Below, one piece after another: positions 7,636 to 16,266 of a DNA stretch of 64,000 nucleotides (positions within the stretch are counted from its first letter, which is position 1; each line of letters begins with the position of its first letter). Origin of the DNA: Flammeovirga sp. SJP92. GTDB taxonomy: Bacteria > Bacteroidota > Bacteroidia > Cytophagales > Flammeovirgaceae. The stretch is taken from the NCBI RefSeq assembly GCF_001583495.1, contig NZ_LQAQ01000098.1, positions 62,001 to 126,000 on the forward strand. The letters run 5' to 3'. The notes under the pieces are model-generated. The model did no database searches. It saw only the letters and a program-made list of their open reading frames with translations, and had not been told where the DNA came from. A program made the position numbers and the translations under genes.

Positions 7636-7661
7636 GAAAATGACTACAAGTGGTCATTTTC
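7636..7661. promoter_or_regulatory. Inverted repeat GAAAATGAC-N8-GTCATTTTC, copy 2 of the ATGACTA motif
   Basis: Perfect 9-bp arms with spacer TACAAGTG. Its GTCATT half is 21 bases from the TAACTTTG at 7680, the same spacing as in copy 1 near 6556. Confidence 0.65.
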
Positions 7662-7679
7662 AGTATATTGTAAATCACC

Positions 7680-7687
7680 TAACTTTG
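7680..7687 (+). promoter_or_regulatory. Promoter -7 element TAACTTTG
   Basis: Perfect TAnnTTTG, 73 bases before the ATG at 7760. No TTTG lies at -33; the ATGACTA palindrome overlaps that area, consistent with an activator-dependent promoter. Confidence 0.65.
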
Positions 7688-7759
7688 CATTATATACATG
7701 TATTTTTTTATCTGACTAAAGTGAATTAGCTAATCACTATTAACTACAATTTTTTTATA

Positions 7760-8119
7760 ATGAAGAAAATAATTTTTTTAGCGTTATCAATCTTTACCAT
7801 TCATCAAGCTTCAGCTAAAATTTGGCGAGTAAACAACTTTGAAGAGTTGAAAGCTGACTTTACCGATGCTCAAGCCGCAATTGATGCCGCTTCGATAGGA
7901 GATACAATTCTTTTTGAGCAATCTCCTATCTCTTATGGGAGTATTACTATAGAGAAACAACTTGTATTGTTGGGGGCAGGATACTTTTTGAGTGATAATT
8001 ACCCTAAAGGCAATTCTTTTACTGCTCAACTAGATTATATTAATGTGGGTAATATATATAAGCCAGCAACAGGTGGAGTGTCTACCGTTAGGAATGTATT
8101 TTATATGGTTAATTTCTGA
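7760..8119 (+). CDS. Short secreted beta-helix protein, probably truncated
   Basis: 119 residues with a Sec signal peptide (MKKIIFLALSIFTIHQASA). The mature N-terminus (KIWRVNNFEELKADFTDAQAAI, IGDTILFEQSPISYGSITIEK, LVLLGAGYFLSDN) matches the first coils of large right-handed parallel beta-helix proteins, which in Bacteroidota usually run to several hundred residues and end in a type IX secretion domain. Here the frame stops at 8119 and a strong terminator follows, so most of the helix and any sorting domain are absent. It is either a decayed fragment or a short functional version. A good promoter and the ATGACTA motif show that expression may persist. Confidence 0.6.
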   Translation: MKKIIFLALSIFTIHQASAKIWRVNNFEELKADFTDAQAAIDAASIGDTILFEQSPISYGSITIEKQLVLLGAGYFLSDNYPKGNSFTAQLDYINVGNIYKPATGGVSTVRNVFYMVNF

Positions 8120-8178
8120 TGAAGGAGAATTGAGTATTCATAAGCTTCAAATTCAATAACCAATTCCTAATTGGTAAG

Positions 8179-8224
8179 AAAAATGAGTCATCCTGTTCTT
8201 ATTGAAAAGGATGACTCATTTTTT
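8179..8224. terminator. Bidirectional terminator
   Basis: 15-bp stem AAAAATGAGTCATCC / GGATGACTCATTTTT with T/A runs on both sides. It serves the beta-helix gene (+) and the convergent aldehyde dehydrogenase gene (-). Confidence 0.88.
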
Positions 8225-9659
8225 AAAAATACTTTACAATAAAGTTGATTAATTTATTGGCCAAATTACCATATGGTGGGTAAATAGGTTTGATTCCTGT
8301 CATCCCCACTCTATTTTTTAGTACGGCACGCAGGTTAGAGAAACCATCAAAACCGTATTTTCCATGAGATTTTCCAATACCGCTGTTATTGACGCCTCCA
8401 AAAGGAAGTTCAGGGTTGTTGATATGTAAAATAGTATCATTAATACACGTGCCCCCTGCCGTTGTGTTATTCAACACCTTTTTGATCAGCTTTTTCTTCT
8501 TTCCAAAAATATAAAGAGCTAATGGTTTTTCTTTTTCTTCAATAACACTAAATGCTTCTTCTAAAGCATTATATTCCATCACGGGCAGAATTGGCCCGAA
8601 GATTTCCTCCTGCATAATTCTCATGTCATTGGTGACATTGGTGACAATGGTTGGAGGAATAAATTTAGTGTTTTCATCCATTTCACCATTCATAATAATA
8701 GTGGCTCCCTTATCAGCGGCATCTTCAATAATGCTCTTCAAACGGTTAAAATGATTGTGATTGATGATTCTACAAAAGTCTTCTGACACACTTACCACTT
8801 CTCCGTTGGGAGAGTAAAACTCATTGATGGTATTAGACATTTGTTCCACAAATTCATTTTTTCTTTTTTCTGGAACTAATATATAATCAGGGGCGATACA
8901 TGTTTGTCCGGCATTGATAAATTTTCCCCAAGTAAGCTTATCTGTTGCATCTTTCAGGTCAGCATCTTCACAGATTACAGCAGGAGATTTACCTCCAAGT
9001 TCTAAAGTAACAGACGTAAGGTTTTCTACCGCTGCTCTCATTACTATTTTTCCTACTTGTGGACTTCCAGTAAAGAAAATATGATTGAATTTCAGTTTTA
9101 AAAGAGCCGTTGATACCTCTACACCACCTTGTACCACTTTTACCTCATTGGCAGGGAAAAGTTCTTCTATCATGGACTGGATAAATGCTGAAGTATTACT
9201 AGAAATCTCACTAGGTTTCATCGCTACTGTATTTCCAGCGGCAATAGCATAAATCAGTGGTCCCATAGCCAAGTAGAAAGGGTAATTCCAAGGAGCAATA
9301 ATCAAACAGACACCTTTAGGTTCAGGAAGAACATAAGAAGAGGTGCCCAGCATACTCAATGGTGTTCCTACTTTACGAATTTTCATCCATTTCTTTAAGT
9401 TTCTCCTAGCATGACGCAACAAACCTAATGTACTCAATATCTCAGTGGTATCAGTCTCAGTAGGATTCTTTTTGAAATCAGCATAAATAGCTTTCTGAAT
9501 TCCATCGCGGTGATTGAGGATATATTGCTCTAATTTTTCAAGCTTCTGGATACGTGGTTTAGCACTTGTATCCTTTATATTTTTAGTATTATTTTTAAGT
9601 TGAATGAATATATCTTCAATTTTCAATTCCGAAGGAGAAAGGTCTATTATAGTGTCCAT
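8223..9659 (-). CDS. Class 3-type aldehyde dehydrogenase
   Basis: 478 residues. Oxidises aldehydes to acids with NAD(P)+. The sequence shows the ALDH active site: Glu220 in LELGGKSP, Cys254 in INAGQTCIAPDY, the Asn/Trp of APWNYPF near residue 123-127, Lys148 in AMKPSE and the cofactor loop FFTGSPQVGK. The short N-terminus and the APDYILV sequence after the Cys place it with the ALDH3 (fatty/medium-chain aldehyde) group rather than class 1/2. The C-terminus ends in a hydrophobic patch (LINFIVKYF) that could associate with membrane. It is divergent from fumarylacetoacetase; whether its substrate belongs to aromatic breakdown cannot be told. Confidence 0.93.
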   Translation of the reverse strand: MDTIIDLSPSELKIEDIFIQLKNNTKNIKDTSAKPRIQKLEKLEQYILNHRDGIQKAIYADFKKNPTETDTTEILSTLGLLRHARRNLKKWMKIRKVGTPLSMLGTSSYVLPEPKGVCLIIAPWNYPFYLAMGPLIYAIAAGNTVAMKPSEISSNTSAFIQSMIEELFPANEVKVVQGGVEVSTALLKLKFNHIFFTGSPQVGKIVMRAAVENLTSVTLELGGKSPAVICEDADLKDATDKLTWGKFINAGQTCIAPDYILVPEKRKNEFVEQMSNTINEFYSPNGEVVSVSEDFCRIINHNHFNRLKSIIEDAADKGATIIMNGEMDENTKFIPPTIVTNVTNDMRIMQEEIFGPILPVMEYNALEEAFSVIEEKEKPLALYIFGKKKKLIKKVLNNTTAGGTCINDTILHINNPELPFGGVNNSGIGKSHGKYGFDGFSNLRAVLKNRVGMTGIKPIYPPYGNLANKLINFIVKYF

Positions 9660-9834
9660 GATAAGGTATGATAAGATTTTGATGAAAATTTAATAGCCAA
9701 ACACTATTTTTAAATGTGAGAATTACGTTAATTACACTAATATCTTTATAACATGCAAATTAAATAAGTGTTTGAAGAAATTAAACTCAAATCATATTTG
9801 TCATGTACTAACCAAATAATAAACACAATAAACT

Positions 9835-11091
9835 ATGGCTATTGATCATACTAATGATCCTTCGATAAAATCATGGGTAAATGTACCCAACAACTCTCAG
9901 TTTCCGATTCAAAACTTACCTTATGGCATTTTCAGTACTTCAACCAAAAGTAAAAGAGCTGGGATTGCAATAGGAGAACAGATTTTGGATTTGGTAGAAG
10001 TTGCCCAGTTAGGACACTTTGATGCTTTTATAGATGAAGCAGTCACACTTTTTTCAAATGCTATTTTGAATCCATTTATGAGTTTAGGAAAAGAGGTACA
10101 TAAAAAAGTACGTTCTACTGTATTTGAATTACTGAAAGAAGGAAATACCTCTTTAGAAGGGAAAAATGTATTAGTGGCTCAAAATGAAGCTTCATTGCAC
10201 TTGCCTGTTCAAATTGGTGATTACACCGACTTCTATTCTTCAGAAGAACATGCAGTGAATGTAGGAACAATGTTCCGTGGAAAAGACAATGCATTAATGC
10301 CAAATTGGAAACACCTTCCGGTAGGTTATCACGGACGTTCTTCTTCTATAGTAGTTTCTGGAACACCCATCATCAGACCTAATGGACAGAAAATGCCTCC
10401 GGGAGCTGAAGCTCCTGTTTTTGGAAAATCCAACCGAATGGACATTGAATTGGAGATGGGTTTTGTGGTAGGAAAATCAACTGCATTAGGAGAAAGTGTA
10501 CCTGTAGACAAAGCAGAGGATTATATTTTTGGCTTAATGCTTTTCAATGATTGGTCAGCCCGTGACATTCAGAAATGGGAATATGTTCCATTAGGTCCTT
10601 TCTTGGGAAAAAACTTTGGGTCTACCGTTTCTCCATGGATTGTGACATTGGATGCTCTAGAGCCTTTCCGTACCAAAGGACCGGATCAGTTTCCTACGCC
10701 ATTACCATATCTTCAATCGGACAAATCTTCTACTTTTGATATTCAATTGGAAGTACATCTGAAAACAGAGAACGGAAATGAAGCTAAAATTGCTACTTCC
10801 AATTTCAAGTATTTGTATTGGAGTATGGCACAACAACTGGCCCATCAGACGGTCAATGGTTGTAATTTGAATGTAGGTGATATGTGTGCTTCAGGTACCA
10901 TCTCTGGTCCTACAAAAGATTCTTTCGGCTCATTATTGGAGCTTACTTGGAATGGAAAAGAACCCCTTCAAATTGGTGAAGAAACACGTACTTTCCTCGA
11001 AGACAATGATACCATTACCTTAAAAGGTTTTTGTGATAATGGTGAATTGAGAATAGGCTTCGGTGAAGCAGTAGGAAAAATCCTGAAATAA
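9835..11091 (+). CDS. fahA: Fumarylacetoacetase
   Basis: 418 residues, normal length. Hydrolyses 4-fumarylacetoacetate to fumarate and acetoacetate, the last step of tyrosine breakdown. Recognisable family motifs are the N-terminal FAA domain (SWVNVPNNSQFPIQNLPYGIF), YTDFYSSEEHAVNVGTMFR, LPVGYHGRSSSIV, the metal-ligand acids in MDIELEMGFVVG and FNDWSARDIQKWEY, and GKNFGSTVSPW. The upstream tyrosine-pathway genes are not in this window, so the gene stands alone here. A terminator hairpin follows directly. Confidence 0.96.
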   Translation: MAIDHTNDPSIKSWVNVPNNSQFPIQNLPYGIFSTSTKSKRAGIAIGEQILDLVEVAQLGHFDAFIDEAVTLFSNAILNPFMSLGKEVHKKVRSTVFELLKEGNTSLEGKNVLVAQNEASLHLPVQIGDYTDFYSSEEHAVNVGTMFRGKDNALMPNWKHLPVGYHGRSSSIVVSGTPIIRPNGQKMPPGAEAPVFGKSNRMDIELEMGFVVGKSTALGESVPVDKAEDYIFGLMLFNDWSARDIQKWEYVPLGPFLGKNFGSTVSPWIVTLDALEPFRTKGPDQFPTPLPYLQSDKSSTFDIQLEVHLKTENGNEAKIATSNFKYLYWSMAQQLAHQTVNGCNLNVGDMCASGTISGPTKDSFGSLLELTWNGKEPLQIGEETRTFLEDNDTITLKGFCDNGELRIGFGEAVGKILK

Positions 11092-11102
11092 TAATTGAAG
11101 TG

Positions 11103-11143
11103 ATGGAGAGTCAAAATGAAGTTTTTGGCTCTTCATTATTTTA
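11103..11143 (+). terminator. Intrinsic terminator of fahA
   Basis: 11-bp stem (ATGGAGAGTCA / TGGCTCTTCAT with two G-T pairs) followed by TATTTTAT. Confidence 0.65.
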
Positions 11144-11192
11144 TCAAATGCATTAGATATTGTACTTTGCGAAAAAGTCAAATTAGTCAAAT

Positions 11193-11723
11193 ATGCTAAA
11201 CAAACTAACCTTACTTCTTCTTTTCACTTTCATCTCATCACTAAGTAGAGCCTCTTCTTCAGATACCTTACAAGTGAAAGAAAATACATCCCAGTTGAAA
11301 GAGGTAATTCAGAGATTAGACGCTGAAAGCTTACAAGATTCTATTCATTTAATACAACTAAACGATAAAAAATATACAATAATTGAAGGTGATACCTCTT
11401 TTCAGGTTTTTCGTTTTGAGATGTATGAAATACTGAGTGTAGTGATCATTGGAATTGCCTTAATTGGCACTTTTATTTATCTCCTTCTTTTTTGGAAAAA
11501 ACAACAACAACAGCATCAATCTAAAATAGAACTTTTATCAGAAAGAGAACTCTTGGTTGCTCAATTGATTCAATCAGGAAAAATGAATAAAGAGATTGCT
11601 GATGAGCTCAATATTTCCATTAGTACAGTAAAAACACATATCAATAATCTGTATAAAAAATTAGAATTAACAGATCGGACTCAACTCAAAAAGCTTGATT
11701 TAGATATCCTCAGAGGGGTATGA
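11193..11723 (+). CDS. Membrane-anchored LuxR-type HTH protein
   Basis: 176 residues. Order: signal peptide (residues ~1-20), a ~50-residue periplasmic segment, one membrane helix (about 75-98, ILSVVIIGIALIGTFIYLLLF), a basic Gln-rich linker, then a cytoplasmic LuxR/GerE helix-turn-helix (LSERELLVAQLIQSGKMNKEI, then SISTVKTHINNLYKKL). A one-component regulator that could carry an outside signal to DNA. It resembles the C-terminal part of longer Bacteroidota TPR-TM-LuxR proteins but lacks the TPR sensor, so it may need a partner. It precedes the retropepsin-like gene by 105 bases. Confidence 0.82.
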   Translation: MLNKLTLLLLFTFISSLSRASSSDTLQVKENTSQLKEVIQRLDAESLQDSIHLIQLNDKKYTIIEGDTSFQVFRFEMYEILSVVIIGIALIGTFIYLLLFWKKQQQQHQSKIELLSERELLVAQLIQSGKMNKEIADELNISISTVKTHINNLYKKLELTDRTQLKKLDLDILRGV

Positions 11724-11828
11724 GTCTAAAATCCACCCCATTCTCCACCCCTTTTCAACCTTACATTTCATAGAGAAACATTGTTTGTCTTCTACTTTTG
11801 ATTTATCACATCAAAAACAAAAAAACAG

Positions 11829-13109
11829 ATGAAGAATGTATTAAAACTCTTATGGATTTCTCTTTTATTAGAAAGTGTAACACTTCAAGTTTATGCTCAA
11901 GAACAGGAGAAATGCAAACTATTTTCGGAGCAGTTAGTGACCGCTATTAATCAAAAAAATGTAGAAAATTTGACAGAATGGTTGTCGGATGATTTTACTA
12001 TTTTAAACCAAAAAGGAGTGATTGCCCAGAAAGTATTGGACATGTTGATTACGCAAAGTATCAATGATACCGTTTTGAATTATTCAGAAAAGGATGCTCA
12101 AAAAAATGGAAACACTTTGACCTTGAAATATGATTTTGAATACGAACAGAAAGGAAATCAAGAAATAACCATTGTGTTTGATGCATCAAATAAGGTGAGC
12201 AGTTTATCACTGATCAAGGCTGAAGTGAAAGTGATGATGGCCGAAGATAAAATGCAGGTGAAAAATAATTCATCAGAAAGTTATCAACAGATTCCTTTTG
12301 AGCTTAAGGGTAATCTGATCATAGTAAATGCTGTTGTGAATAATGAAAAGCAACAGTTTATTTTTGACAGTGGTTCTTCAAGGACAATATTAAACTCAGC
12401 CTATCAAAACAGTAAAGTCAATTCTGTTTCCAGTGCAAAAGGCATCAATTCTAATATCAACAATCAAGACATTATTGAGATACCTAAAATTGAATTTGGA
12501 AAATTGTTGGTTGAAAATGAAAGAGTGTTAGTTTCGGACCTTTCTCATTTGGAAAAAGAAACAAAAACTAAAATCTATGGTATTATAGGTACTGATTTCA
12601 TCAATCAGTTGGATATAATGTATGATTATGCTCAAAAGCAATTGATGCTAATAACTCCAGACCAATTTGAGACTCTTCAAACTACTCACTTATCTGAAAC
12701 GGAATTTCAAACTTTTCCTATGACCACTTTACTGGGACATTTACCAATTGTGACCTTATCCATCAATGGTCGAAAATATAATGTTGCCATAGACAGTGGT
12801 GCAGGTGCCAATGCGTTTTCGACTTCTCTCTTTGAAGAATTGAAACCAGTTCTGAGGGGTGTCAAAACAACAGAATTGCAAGGTCTATCAGGAAAGGTAA
12901 AAGAGGTGCAGAAGGGTAAAATGAAAAAGTGTATGCTTGGTGATGTCATGTATAAATCCACCCCCACTGTTTTTACAGATCTTGGACATTTAGATGCTTT
13001 TAAAGAAGTCAATATAAGCGGTATTATAGGTTATGAAATTTTATCTAAACAGAAGTTCATTATTTCTTACCAGCGAAAAGAGATTCTTATAGAACAGCAA
13101 AATCTATAG
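11829..13109 (+). CDS. Exported protein with two retropepsin-like aspartic protease domains
   Basis: 426 residues with a Sec signal peptide (cleavage near residue 23, VYAQ). Residues ~28-135 look like a SnoaL/NTF2-type alpha+beta domain (SEQLVTAINQKNVENLTEWL, FTILNQKG). Two retropepsin-type domains follow, each with an Asp-Ser-Gly active-site triad: FIFDSGSSRTIL (Asp180) and VAIDSGAGANAF (Asp322), with matching IYGIIGTDFI and ISGIIGYEIL flap-side motifs. Retropepsins need two Asp-containing lobes, so the two halves may form one intramolecular active site. Substrate unknown; the location is periplasm or outside. Monocistronic between the LuxR gene and the PorP pair. Confidence 0.82.
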   Translation: MKNVLKLLWISLLLESVTLQVYAQEQEKCKLFSEQLVTAINQKNVENLTEWLSDDFTILNQKGVIAQKVLDMLITQSINDTVLNYSEKDAQKNGNTLTLKYDFEYEQKGNQEITIVFDASNKVSSLSLIKAEVKVMMAEDKMQVKNNSSESYQQIPFELKGNLIIVNAVVNNEKQQFIFDSGSSRTILNSAYQNSKVNSVSSAKGINSNINNQDIIEIPKIEFGKLLVENERVLVSDLSHLEKETKTKIYGIIGTDFINQLDIMYDYAQKQLMLITPDQFETLQTTHLSETEFQTFPMTTLLGHLPIVTLSINGRKYNVAIDSGAGANAFSTSLFEELKPVLRGVKTTELQGLSGKVKEVQKGKMKKCMLGDVMYKSTPTVFTDLGHLDAFKEVNISGIIGYEILSKQKFIISYQRKEILIEQQNL

Positions 13110-13253
13110 ATGTTCTTTCTGCAACAAAATGTGACAGCAGTACTGAAGATATCATTATTTTCAGTGCTCATTTTTCATTCAAGAAATTTCCATTTAAATT
13201 GAGCAAATTAAATCAAAAGTTACTCTTTATTCATTTTTTATTGACACTATGTT

Positions 13254-14504
13254 ATGATACGTAGTTTTTGGATATTTCTACTACAAACACTTCTTCTCTT
13301 CTCCCCTTTATATGCTTTTGAAGTGAAAGTAAGTCAATCAGAGTTTTGTATTGATAACAAACCTAACACCCTGATTTTTACTTTGACACATAGCAAGGAG
13401 GAGGAATTCCAAAATATAGATGGAATTGAGAACCTAGGTGTATTGACCAATACTATCGAATCTTCAGAAACTGAAACCATTTTAGTTGTAGCAATTGATA
13501 ACAATGCTATCAGAGCAGATTTACATCAGGTGAAAATAGAGATGATAAATACTTCTACTACTTCAGTGACTTCTCAGACATTGGTTATTGATGTTTTTGA
13601 TAAACTTCAACGTACTGTTAATTTCAACAGATTTTCGGATTTAGTATATCATTGTGATTATGTATCTATCAATTTTACTACAGAAGGAGATACGTTGACA
13701 GACGAATTAGTATTAGTGTATATCAATGATCGTTTTTACAAAGAACAGAAACTTACTGTTGATGGAAAAGTAGGAAAACTAGAAGACTTGAGAATTGAAA
13801 GACCTTTGGAAGACTCTTTGCAAATTGAGATTTTTTTGGAGTCATCAAGAGATAATCAATGCTTGAATAGGGTACAAATTCAAGAAGAAGGGTTGGAATT
13901 TATTGCTCCAGTATCACAAGGTATCATTAATGAAAACTACACTGTTTCTACTACTGATTACGGCGTGACCACCTTTGCATCTAATTCACTCAATAGCGAT
14001 AGACAGCGATGGGAAGTATATGAAAATGGCAATTTGATTGGGGTTAATATGCTTTTTGATAATGAGGATTTTGTATATATTTTTCCTACTTCAAATTTTG
14101 AGAAGAATGCTCAAACACCTTTTAAGCAATATGATGTTATCATTATTGCCACTGATGCATCAGGAGCAGGAGGATGTCTTGAAGGTATCAATAGAGATAC
14201 TTTAAAGAATGTTGAAATTCCTTATTTTCCAAGAGTAAAAGTACCCACGGCTGTTTCTAAAAGAAGTAGTTTTAATGAAGATGGAAGCTATCGATTATTG
14301 ATCAGAAATCAAGTTGATATTCAATCTTTTGAGATTGAGATTTTTGATGCCTCCAATTATCTAGTATTTCAATCAGAGGATTATAACTTTGTTTTCGGTG
14401 ATGATGAAACTTTCAATTCTTCCCTTTACAATGCTAAGATATTGATCCATTATTCCGATGGTTTAATTGAGCGTTTAAATACCTCCTTTATTGTTACTCC
14501 ATAA
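13254..14504 (+). CDS. Secreted beta-rich protein linked to PorP/SprF
   Basis: 416 residues with a signal peptide (MIRSFWIFLLQTLLLFSPLYA). The rest is beta-rich with Ig-like pacing and no domain I can name. In Bacteroidota genomes PorP/SprF-family genes usually follow a gene for a large type IX-secreted adhesin. Here the PorP/SprF gene starts 11 bases after this stop, so this short protein takes the adhesin's place. It lacks a recognisable C-terminal sorting domain of the usual kind, although its last ~80 residues (RVKVPTAVSKRSSF to the end) are beta-rich. It may be the cargo or a periplasmic partner of its neighbour. Confidence 0.65.
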   Translation: MIRSFWIFLLQTLLLFSPLYAFEVKVSQSEFCIDNKPNTLIFTLTHSKEEEFQNIDGIENLGVLTNTIESSETETILVVAIDNNAIRADLHQVKIEMINTSTTSVTSQTLVIDVFDKLQRTVNFNRFSDLVYHCDYVSINFTTEGDTLTDELVLVYINDRFYKEQKLTVDGKVGKLEDLRIERPLEDSLQIEIFLESSRDNQCLNRVQIQEEGLEFIAPVSQGIINENYTVSTTDYGVTTFASNSLNSDRQRWEVYENGNLIGVNMLFDNEDFVYIFPTSNFEKNAQTPFKQYDVIIIATDASGAGGCLEGINRDTLKNVEIPYFPRVKVPTAVSKRSSFNEDGSYRLLIRNQVDIQSFEIEIFDASNYLVFQSEDYNFVFGDDETFNSSLYNAKILIHYSDGLIERLNTSFIVTP

Positions 14505-14515
14505 CTATCAAAAAA

Positions 14516-15571
14516 ATGCTACGAAAAATATTCATTCTTTTCATCTCTCTTTTACCAATATATACTTTCGGTCAAGATATTATCACTGCTAATCCACTTT
14601 GGCTACCTTCCTCTCATAACCCAGCATTGGCAGGTTCAACCTTCAATAAAAACAATGTAGGATTGAGGTATGCTTCTCAAAAAGAAGGAATGGAATATGT
14701 AAGTGCAGGAGGTAGTTTGGGTATTTATAGAAAATCAAGAATGCGTAATGGTTTTGGAATTGGAGCACTATTTCAGCAGATACATACACCGATCAAAGAC
14801 GGAGATACAGAAATCACAACTTTAAATGCTCAGACGTTCAGTATACCACTTTCTATGTCTTACAGAGATAGAGATAAGACGTTTAGTTTCGGAATTTCAC
14901 TGGGATTTTTGATGTATTCCTTCGGTGAAAGCCCAGGTGTGTATTATAGTCAACTGGATCCCAATTCTGATTTTATAGGAGGTACTCCTTCCTATGCATT
15001 ATCCAAACGTCAAGAAGGTTCTGTAGATATTGGTGGTGGAATAAGTTTTTATACGCATGAAAACTTATTTTTGAGCCTCTCAGCAAAGCACCTTCAAAGC
15101 TTTATGTCGTTCAATAATGATGAGGTAAGTTTATTCCAAGACTTATCACCACGCTTTGAGTTGATGGGAAGATATATTTTTTTCAACCCAATGAATTACA
15201 CAGGTATTGAAACCACTTTCGGTTATTTCAACCAAGGTGATAACAACGAACTATATCTATCAGCAGAAGCAAGAATATCAGTCATCAAAATTGGTGGTGG
15301 ATGGATTCCTTCGATCAATAATTTTTCCAATTCCTCCTTAGTATTTATTACTTCATCTGTAAAAATTCCTTTCGGAGAAAAAGCCAACTATTCTAAAATA
15401 GGACGAATTAATAAAGAAAGTGATCATATTGAACTAAGAGTTTCTTATTATCCTGAAATCTCAAGTACAGCTTTTTTACAGCCCTCTATTGAATTCACCT
15501 TATCGGCAGGGTTTTCTAGTGATAAATATAAAGAGCAGATGAAGCGTTTGAGTACATTGCCGGTGTTGTAA
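14516..15571 (+). CDS. Type IX secretion PorP/SprF family outer-membrane protein
   Basis: 351 residues: signal peptide (cleavage near FGQ at residue 20), then a beta-barrel typical of the PorP/SprF family. The early motif NPLWLPSSHNPALAGSTF (NPALAG box), then LRYASQKEGMEYVSAGGSLG and the IGGGI/IKIGGGW strands support this. Family members bind one particular secreted partner at the outer membrane and help its export or attachment through the type IX system. Co-transcribed with the upstream 416-residue protein. No PorKLMN core genes are in the window. Confidence 0.88.
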   Translation: MLRKIFILFISLLPIYTFGQDIITANPLWLPSSHNPALAGSTFNKNNVGLRYASQKEGMEYVSAGGSLGIYRKSRMRNGFGIGALFQQIHTPIKDGDTEITTLNAQTFSIPLSMSYRDRDKTFSFGISLGFLMYSFGESPGVYYSQLDPNSDFIGGTPSYALSKRQEGSVDIGGGISFYTHENLFLSLSAKHLQSFMSFNNDEVSLFQDLSPRFELMGRYIFFNPMNYTGIETTFGYFNQGDNNELYLSAEARISVIKIGGGWIPSINNFSNSSLVFITSSVKIPFGEKANYSKIGRINKESDHIELRVSYYPEISSTAFLQPSIEFTLSAGFSSDKYKEQMKRLSTLPVL

Positions 15572-15632
15572 AAATCATTTAGGCGAAAGGAATGGAATTT
15601 AGCTTTTGACTTCAAAGCCTAGATTTTTCACT
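15570..15632. repeat. Dispersed intergenic repeat, copy 1
   Basis: About 50 bases from AAAATCATTTAGGCGAAAGG to TTGACTTCAAAGCC, one mismatch from 27530-27580. Similarity fades beyond that point. It begins at the PorP stop codon. Confidence 0.7.
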
Positions 15633-15671
15633 TCATTTTTCATCAATGGAAGAAAGCTGACCGTACGCTAG

Positions 15672-16193
15672 CTATTTACTTTTCATCAGCGACAAAAATT
15701 CCTCACTTCCCTGCATTTTTGCATGATCAATGGCAGACATTCCTCTAGCATCTTTTAAATGAGGATCCGCTTTCCATTGCATTAAAATTTGAATGGTTTC
15801 TTTGGTACCGAAAGTGGAAGCAAATGTAAGTGCAGTGGCTCCATTGTAATTTTGAAGATTCACATCAGCTCCCTTTTCTAAAAGTAATTCCATTAAAGGG
15901 ATATATCTTTTGAAAGTAGCCCCTATTAAAGCAGTATTTCCAGAGTTGTCTTGAAGGTCAATTTCTGCACCTTTTTCAATTAAAAACATTACCGTTTCGG
16001 GTTGATTATTATATACAGCCAAGATCAATCCGGTGTAACCTTTATAGTCTTTTGAATTGAGTAATGATGGGTCAGACTTCAATAACTCTTGGATGATTTT
16101 GTTGTCACCATTTCTACATGCTTGAAAAAAGTGTTCTTGTGCAAAAGAGAATGTGGAGAAGAAGAATAGTAAGGTCGTGATAAGTATTTTCAT
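15672..16193 (-). CDS. Exported ankyrin-repeat protein next to catalase
   Basis: 173 residues: signal peptide (MKILITTLLFFFSTFSFA) and four to five ankyrin repeats from residue ~20 (KDYKGYTGLILAVYNNQPETV, DNSGNTALIGATFKR, NYNGATALTFASTFG, DARGMSAIDHAKMQG). The layout of an exported catalase followed by an exported ankyrin protein is known from Pseudomonas katB-ankB, where AnkB supports the catalase. The same function is inferred here. A hairpin with a T tail lies between the two genes, so expression may be partly uncoupled. Confidence 0.88.
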   Translation of the reverse strand: MKILITTLLFFFSTFSFAQEHFFQACRNGDNKIIQELLKSDPSLLNSKDYKGYTGLILAVYNNQPETVMFLIEKGAEIDLQDNSGNTALIGATFKRYIPLMELLLEKGADVNLQNYNGATALTFASTFGTKETIQILMQWKADPHLKDARGMSAIDHAKMQGSEEFLSLMKSK

Positions 16194-16200
16194 TGTATTA

Positions 16201-16239
16201 AAAATTAAAAGAGTACAGACCTCTTTAAGATCTGTACTC
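16201..16239 (-). terminator. Terminator or attenuator between catalase and ankyrin genes
   Basis: On the minus strand GAGTACAGA-N11-TCTGTACTC (16239-16211) is followed by TTTTAATTTTT. It lies 28 bases past the catalase stop and before the ankyrin start. Confidence 0.7.
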
Positions 16240-16266
16240 AGTGAGAGATAATAATGGGAAAATTGA

